A DNA stretch of 13,802 nucleotides, taken from CAYPXJ01 sp964414595. GTDB lineage: Bacteria; Pseudomonadota; Alphaproteobacteria; Rickettsiales; CAIJLX01. The notes below the pieces were generated by a model. The model worked only from the letters and a program-made list of their open reading frames with translations. It had not been told where the DNA came from and made no database searches. Positions 13,379-13,802 of the stretch are shown piece after piece. Made by a program: the position numbers and the translations under genes. Where the stretch lies: the NCBI GenBank assembly GCA_964414595.1, contig CAYPXJ010000040.1:1-13802 (forward strand), given 5' to 3'. Every line of letters starts with the position of its first letter. Position 1 is the stretch's first letter.

Positions 13379-13802
13379 ATGGCGCATGGAGCAATCAAAG
13401 CGCTGCGTGATGCAGCGGTCGTAGCGTTGCGTGCGGATGCAACACTCGGCGGGCTCGCGCTCGCGGTGCATGAATACGGTATGGAAACACAAGCGCATCC
13501 CTATGTGCTCGTGAGTACGGCGAGTGCAGATCAAAATAATAATGTCGCGAAAAAACGCGTGCGTATGCAGCTCACGATCGATGTGCGCACGCGCGATAAA
13601 TCGAGCGCGAAATGTTTCGATATTATGAATCATATATACACGCTTCTCGATAATGCGGCGCTTTCGGTAACCGGTTTTACACTCATCTTTTTGCGCTATC
13701 TGGAAAGCGATCTTGTACAGGCACGCGCGCCGGAAAGTTTCAGCGGGCGCATGCAATTTTGGCGGAGTTGGAGTAGTCACATGGCGTTTCACGAAATACG
13801 TT
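13379..13802 (+). CDS. Tail terminator/completion protein (DUF3168), 3' end cut by window
   Basis: The frame stays open from ATG 13379 to the end of the window, giving 141 residues. It fits DUF3168: an N-terminal helix AIKALRDAAVVALRADATLG, then PYVLVSTASADQNN, RVRMQLTIDVRTRDKSSA, a helix around CFDIMNHIYTLLDNAALS, and a C-terminal strand SGRMQFWRSWSSHMAFHEIR. The family members I know end with a short RFRAL-like strand, so the stop is probably only a few codons beyond the window. The protein would cap the tail tube and dock it to the head. It corresponds to g8 of the Rhodobacter gene transfer agent. It starts 2 bases after the connector stop, with no clear ribosome-binding site of its own, and so is likely translationally coupled. 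Confidence 0.85.
   Translation, partial: MAHGAIKALRDAAVVALRADATLGGLALAVHEYGMETQAHPYVLVSTASADQNNNVAKKRVRMQLTIDVRTRDKSSAKCFDIMNHIYTLLDNAALSVTGFTLIFLRYLESDLVQARAPESFSGRMQFWRSWSSHMAFHEIR

Noticed and set aside
1..13802. CRISPR arrays, tRNA genes, insertion sequences, tandem repeats
   Set aside because: None were seen on reading either strand.

Overview
This window reads as chromosome from an alphaproteobacterium. The first gene belongs to a membrane-protein family known only from Alphaproteobacteria (TIGR02186/Alph_Pro_TM). The housekeeping order rpiB-glyA-nrdR-ribD and the capsid module also fit that class. I would not name a genus. By eye, base composition and codon habit look the same in the housekeeping and phage-like halves.

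Left part (1-2347, + strand): the 3' part of the TIGR02186 gene, a universal stress protein gene and proB (glutamate 5-kinase, with PUA domain). They are tightly spaced and probably co-transcribed. proB converges on rnpB, the RNase P RNA, whose gene (2351-2724, - strand) ends 3 bases from the proB stop. rnpB has its own good sigma-70-type promoter just past the end of ribD.

Middle part (2767-6791, - strand, read right to left): a type IV prepilin-like protein, rpiB, glyA, nrdR and ribD. A near-perfect NrdR box (16 bp, one mismatch to the published consensus as I recall it) lies between rpiB and glyA. It suggests that the dNTP-sensing repressor NrdR controls its own gene together with serine hydroxymethyltransferase, which supplies the one-carbon unit for dTMP. 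RibD is unusually compact in its reductase half.

Right part (6876-13802, + strand, divergent from the prepilin gene): a compact HK97-type head and packaging module. The order is a candidate small terminase, TerL, portal, prohead protease, major capsid protein, a probable decoration protein, a helical protein of unknown function, a 56-residue phage-type protein, a gp6-like head-tail connector and a DUF3168 tail terminator cut by the window end. The order resembles alphaproteobacterial gene transfer agents (GTA) and related prophages. However, it carries a probable decoration gene, and it lacks the usual head-closure gene between connector and tail terminator. No integrase, lysogeny regulator, tRNA or attachment site is visible. 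A strong terminator-like hairpin sits after the capsid and decoration genes and could set the high expression of capsid over connector and tail genes.

The window therefore holds a core metabolic operon with a probable new NrdR-regulated target, fused at its edge to a phage-derived particle module that may be a prophage remnant, an intact prophage or a domesticated GTA-like element. The rest of the tail genes, outside the window, would decide which.
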